A DNA stretch of 47,130 nt. It comes from Rheinheimera sediminis (GTDB taxonomy: Bacteria > Pseudomonadota > Gammaproteobacteria > Enterobacterales > Alteromonadaceae). The DNA is taken from assembly GCF_004005375.1 (NCBI RefSeq), contig NZ_RZUF01000003.1:1-47130 (forward strand), read 5' to 3'. Below the pieces are notes generated by a model. It had not been told where the DNA came from. It searched no databases and saw nothing but the letters and a program-made list of their open reading frames with translations. Made by a program: the position numbers and the translations under genes. Of the stretch, positions 44,905 through 47,130 are shown in pieces; within the stretch, counting starts at the first letter, position 1, and each line of letters begins with the position of its first letter.

Positions 44905-45105
44905 GTGTTTTATTTTTGGGTTTATTTGTTTATTTTATTTTATTTTAATGTTTCAATTTTGATTGCTTTTGTTGCATTATGTTTCGGTCAATTCCTTACG
45001 AATTGTCTTCTAGCAACTAGAGTAATGTTCTACTACATTTGTTTGATTTTATTTTTAAATGGATGGGCGCAGTTAATTGTTTTGTATTTTTGGAGATACA
45101 GATAA
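44905..45105 (+). CDS. Doubtful small hydrophobic protein
   Basis: A 66-residue frame (GTG start) with mostly hydrophobic residues (FYFWVYLFILFYFNVSILIAFVALCF), which could form two membrane helices. Its stop directly precedes the ATG of the poly-Gly protein. The AT-rich, Phe/Tyr-rich codon use could also arise by chance in TTT-rich DNA, and no ribosome-binding site is clear. I give it low weight. Confidence 0.3.
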   Translation: MFYFWVYLFILFYFNVSILIAFVALCFGQFLTNCLLATRVMFYYICLILFLNGWAQLIVLYFWRYR

Positions 45106-45669
45106 ATGAGAAACGGAATTAAAGTCGCTTTACTATCATTAGGTTTGTTCGGTGGAGTGCAGTATGATAACTCAGTAAATGAGAGTGGTGCGGATGTTAG
45201 TTTTTGGAGTTCAATTAAAGTTACACTAGACTCAGCCCATGCATCAGATGGTGGCATTGAGATTATCGCAATTATAGGGAAGCCGATCAAAAAGCCTGTA
45301 GTTGAACGCTGGGAAACGCCAGGTCCTGGCGGTGGTAGCGGTGGTGGCGGTGGTGGTGGCGGTGGTTCGCCGGTGGCGCCGGAAGATCCATCAAAAGAAA
45401 CTAAAGAAGTCTGTTTTGCCAAAGCCAATCTGGCCTTTAGAAGCTGCCTAAATACCGTTATTGGTCCGGGTAGCCATTATCAAAATGCGGTGGCTTATGT
45501 GTGTCCTGCTTTCTTTGATGTTGAGGTCGGAATGAAGGTGATTTTTGGTGGTATTACAGTTCGTAACTATGACTCCTGTATGAATATCGCTAATTCGAAG
45601 CGAGATGGGTATGTAAATGGCTGCGAAATAAACCGCGCAATGTATGAATTGCAATGTACAAAAAAATAA
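45106..45669 (+). CDS. Secreted poly-Gly, six-Cys protein
   Basis: A 187-residue unrecognised protein. GGAGA (45092-45096) lies nine bases before the ATG. The N-terminus (MRNGIKVALLSLGLFGG) is a short signal-like stretch. The middle contains PGPGGGSGGGGGGGGGSP (about 72-89) encoded by repeated GGTGGC units. The C-terminal 85 residues have six Cys (EVCFAK, RSCLN, VCPAF, SCMNI, GCEIN, QCTK), enough for three disulfides in an exported domain. The poly-Gly run looks like a flexible linker between two domains. No family could be named. It is isolated among AT-rich DNA and IS remnants. Confidence 0.6.
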   Translation: MRNGIKVALLSLGLFGGVQYDNSVNESGADVSFWSSIKVTLDSAHASDGGIEIIAIIGKPIKKPVVERWETPGPGGGSGGGGGGGGGSPVAPEDPSKETKEVCFAKANLAFRSCLNTVIGPGSHYQNAVAYVCPAFFDVEVGMKVIFGGITVRNYDSCMNIANSKRDGYVNGCEINRAMYELQCTKK

Positions 45670-45702
45670 CTATTTATCAACTGGTCTAATGGAGCTGGAC
45701 AG

Positions 45703-45850
45703 TTGAATCAGAAACGAGCTTATAAACAGTATTCTGTGTAGTTCAAAGAAAAAGCTGTTGATTAGTAATAGATGTCAGGAACACGGTCCTTCAGGCTGAA
45801 AAATACTTAGGGATTAACCCCAACAAGCGGTATCAGACCAATCACAAGTG
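45703..45850 (+). pseudogene. IS3-family OrfA fragment
   Basis: The plus strand reads NQKRAYKQYSV then stop, FKEKAVD, and in another frame DVRNTVLQAEKYLGINPNKRYQT, matching the N-terminal helix-turn-helix region of IS3 OrfA (KQYSVEFKEKAV ... A.SLGI). At least two stops and one frameshift disable it. It ends just before the next gene. Confidence 0.7.
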
Positions 45851-45857
45851 AAGTTGC

Positions 45858-46928
45858 ATGAAAAAACTAAGCATTATTAAAGCAATCACAATACTGTTCG
45901 TTCTAATACTGATTTTTTATGGCTGGTTCGGCGGCTATTGGTTGAGTAGTGAACAACATCAACAAGCTACTCAAAGTCAGATAGAGCCTGAACTGAACGT
46001 CAGCAAGTCAGGTTCAAAACACCTGTTAAGTGATATGAGTAATAACACGCCCCTTCAGGCTGCACTGCCAGTGCAAAAAGATGCCGATAACGCCAATAAA
46101 GGTAAAATGGATTACGACTCTGACTGGTGTATTGCGGTGACAGACTTAAACCAGCAGGATATCGACTATTATCATCGCGAGCTGGAAGACCGGAACCTGT
46201 CGCGTGGACACATTTCTCCTTTACTGCCTGATGGTTATGGGTCTGATAGAAGTCAATATCTTGTACCCTATATGGCATCGACTTACGATGCACTTTGGCA
46301 ACAAATTGAGAACGATAATGAATATGCCATGATTGCCGCTTTGAGCCGTCATGATGTTGAGATCGAAAGCCAGCGTAATATTGCACAACGACTGGTTGTT
46401 AAAGGCCACACAGGAACAGCGTTGTCGCACTTAATCTTAATAGAGTTAAGCAATGCTGAGATGATATACAAAAAGACAGGCCAAATTAATACTGACATTG
46501 AAGAACATATTTACAAGGCACTGGCTTACACCGCATTCGGTATCAAACGTTTTGATTTAGGCGCAGCTTTTACTTATATCACCACTGTCAGTTCAACAGA
46601 TTTTCCACCCGAACTGAAACCTCTTTATTCATTGGGTAAAGACAATAAAATCAATGATTATATCAATGAGCTGGAGGAACGCATCGATAAAGCGCGCACC
46701 ATTGGAAATGTGATTATTGCACCACCAGACGAAGGTCCCAAAGCCGCAAAACATGATTTTGAAACCTCCCTCGCTTATTTATCCCGAGCGTACGGTTATG
46801 AACTTCAGGCCCTCAAAGACGTGCTCCCTGATACCACTGGCGCTATGCTGGAAGCTTCTGAATGTGTACAAAGGCAAATGGAATTTTTTGGTGACTTAGA
46901 GCGCAAAGCCCGCTCCAGAGCAAAATAA
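45858..46928 (+). CDS. Membrane-anchored hypothetical protein
   Basis: A 356-residue protein with an N-terminal anchor (IIKAITILFVLILIFYGWFGGYW, about 5-27). The rest is alpha-helical and would lie in the periplasm, with two Cys (DWCIAV near 93 and ECVQRQ near 338). The central part (AMIAALSRHDVEIESQRNIAQRLVVKG ... ALSHLILIELSNAE) suggests helical-repeat character (Sel1/TPR-like), but no motif is clear. The ATG is preceded by only a weak GAAG. The function is unknown. Confidence 0.65.
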   Translation: MKKLSIIKAITILFVLILIFYGWFGGYWLSSEQHQQATQSQIEPELNVSKSGSKHLLSDMSNNTPLQAALPVQKDADNANKGKMDYDSDWCIAVTDLNQQDIDYYHRELEDRNLSRGHISPLLPDGYGSDRSQYLVPYMASTYDALWQQIENDNEYAMIAALSRHDVEIESQRNIAQRLVVKGHTGTALSHLILIELSNAEMIYKKTGQINTDIEEHIYKALAYTAFGIKRFDLGAAFTYITTVSSTDFPPELKPLYSLGKDNKINDYINELEERIDKARTIGNVIIAPPDEGPKAAKHDFETSLAYLSRAYGYELQALKDVLPDTTGAMLEASECVQRQMEFFGDLERKARSRAK

Positions 46929-47130
46929 GGTGTAGCACAAAGCAGCTGGCAGGCTAGCTCAGAGTCAGGTCTTGCTGTGTGCGTCATTTCCGATTTTCGT
47001 TTCCAGCAAATGATCAGAAGTGGCCACACTAACTACTGCCACCGAATCCCTGCTGGGCCAGCCTTCGGCTGTAAGAAAATGCATCCTGCACTTTCTGGCT
47101 TTGGATAGCTTTCTTTTGGCGAAGCAAAAG
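46929..47130. other. Unassigned terminal stretch
   Basis: About 200 bases with no supported gene. It ends with CTTTCTTTTGGCGAAGCAAAAG, which could begin another element beyond the window edge. Confidence 0.4.

Noticed and set aside
44905-45105. Firm call for a hydrophobic small protein
   Set aside because: T-rich DNA easily gives Phe/Leu/Tyr-rich frames by chance; kept only as a low-confidence feature.
45106-45160. Double-glycine leader of a class II microcin
   Set aside because: The ...LGLFGG sequence lacks the other conserved leader positions, the protein is too long, and no peptidase-containing ABC exporter is nearby.

Overview
The window looks like a chromosomal segment of a marine or freshwater gammaproteobacterium of the Alteromonadales/Rheinheimera-Shewanella type. 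The reasons are moderate GC, a DUF3019-MipA/OmpV-two-component operon, GlyGly-CTERM surface proteins with an SSGG + hydrophobic + RRR tail, oligopeptidase A, and REP-like GGGCGGGG-ACAAG-CCCCGCCC elements. The genus is an inference. No rRNA, tRNA or CRISPR was seen.

Layout. 1-457 holds two copies of a ~76 bp repeat with large hairpins. 497-9218 is mostly housekeeping: an alpha/beta hydrolase, a DMT exporter coupled to cysM, a TrmH-family rRNA methyltransferase, a secreted YtcJ-type amidohydrolase, the GTPase YlqF/RbgA, a secreted FG-GAP protein and a small HExxH protein. 9284-28947 is an accessory island: an Asp/Asn beta-hydroxylase-like protein, a PRMT-like methyltransferase fused to a PhyH dioxygenase, two sulfotransferase-like proteins, a GNAT acetyltransferase, a DUF6916 protein, three tandem tail-collar (MdpB-like) proteins, a secreted subtilase, a TIGR03032/DUF4915 protein and a 3295-residue repeat protein. 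29071-34627 holds a small membrane protein, a periplasmic solute-binding-like protein, glutathione reductase, and a mipA-DUF3019-response regulator-histidine kinase operon whose mipA carries an in-frame stop. 34700-41751 holds a duplicated leader, a small ORF, a 1752-residue GlyGly-CTERM subtilase and a graveyard of IS1182/IS66 fragments with the tail of a second GlyGly-CTERM protein. 41752-44601 carries prlC and a Tag-like glycosylase. 44602-47130 is AT-rich and poorly conserved: a poly-Gly/Cys secreted protein, an IS3 remnant and a membrane-anchored unknown.

Most interesting. The 9.3-28.9 kb island combines candidate surface-fibre proteins (collar trio, giant repeat protein) with several candidate protein- or polymer-modifying enzymes (two Fe(II)/2OG-type oxygenases, a PRMT-like methyltransferase, two sulfotransferases, an acetyltransferase) and a protease. 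It has no phage structural, replication or integration genes, so I read it as a cell-surface system rather than a prophage. The giant protein has a GlyGly-CTERM-like anchor in its interior, followed at once by a signal-peptide-like segment and a ~180-residue outer-membrane beta-barrel. This suggests a polyprotein cut in two, or two overlapping translation products. How the island works as a system is inference; the domain calls rest on motifs read from the sequence.
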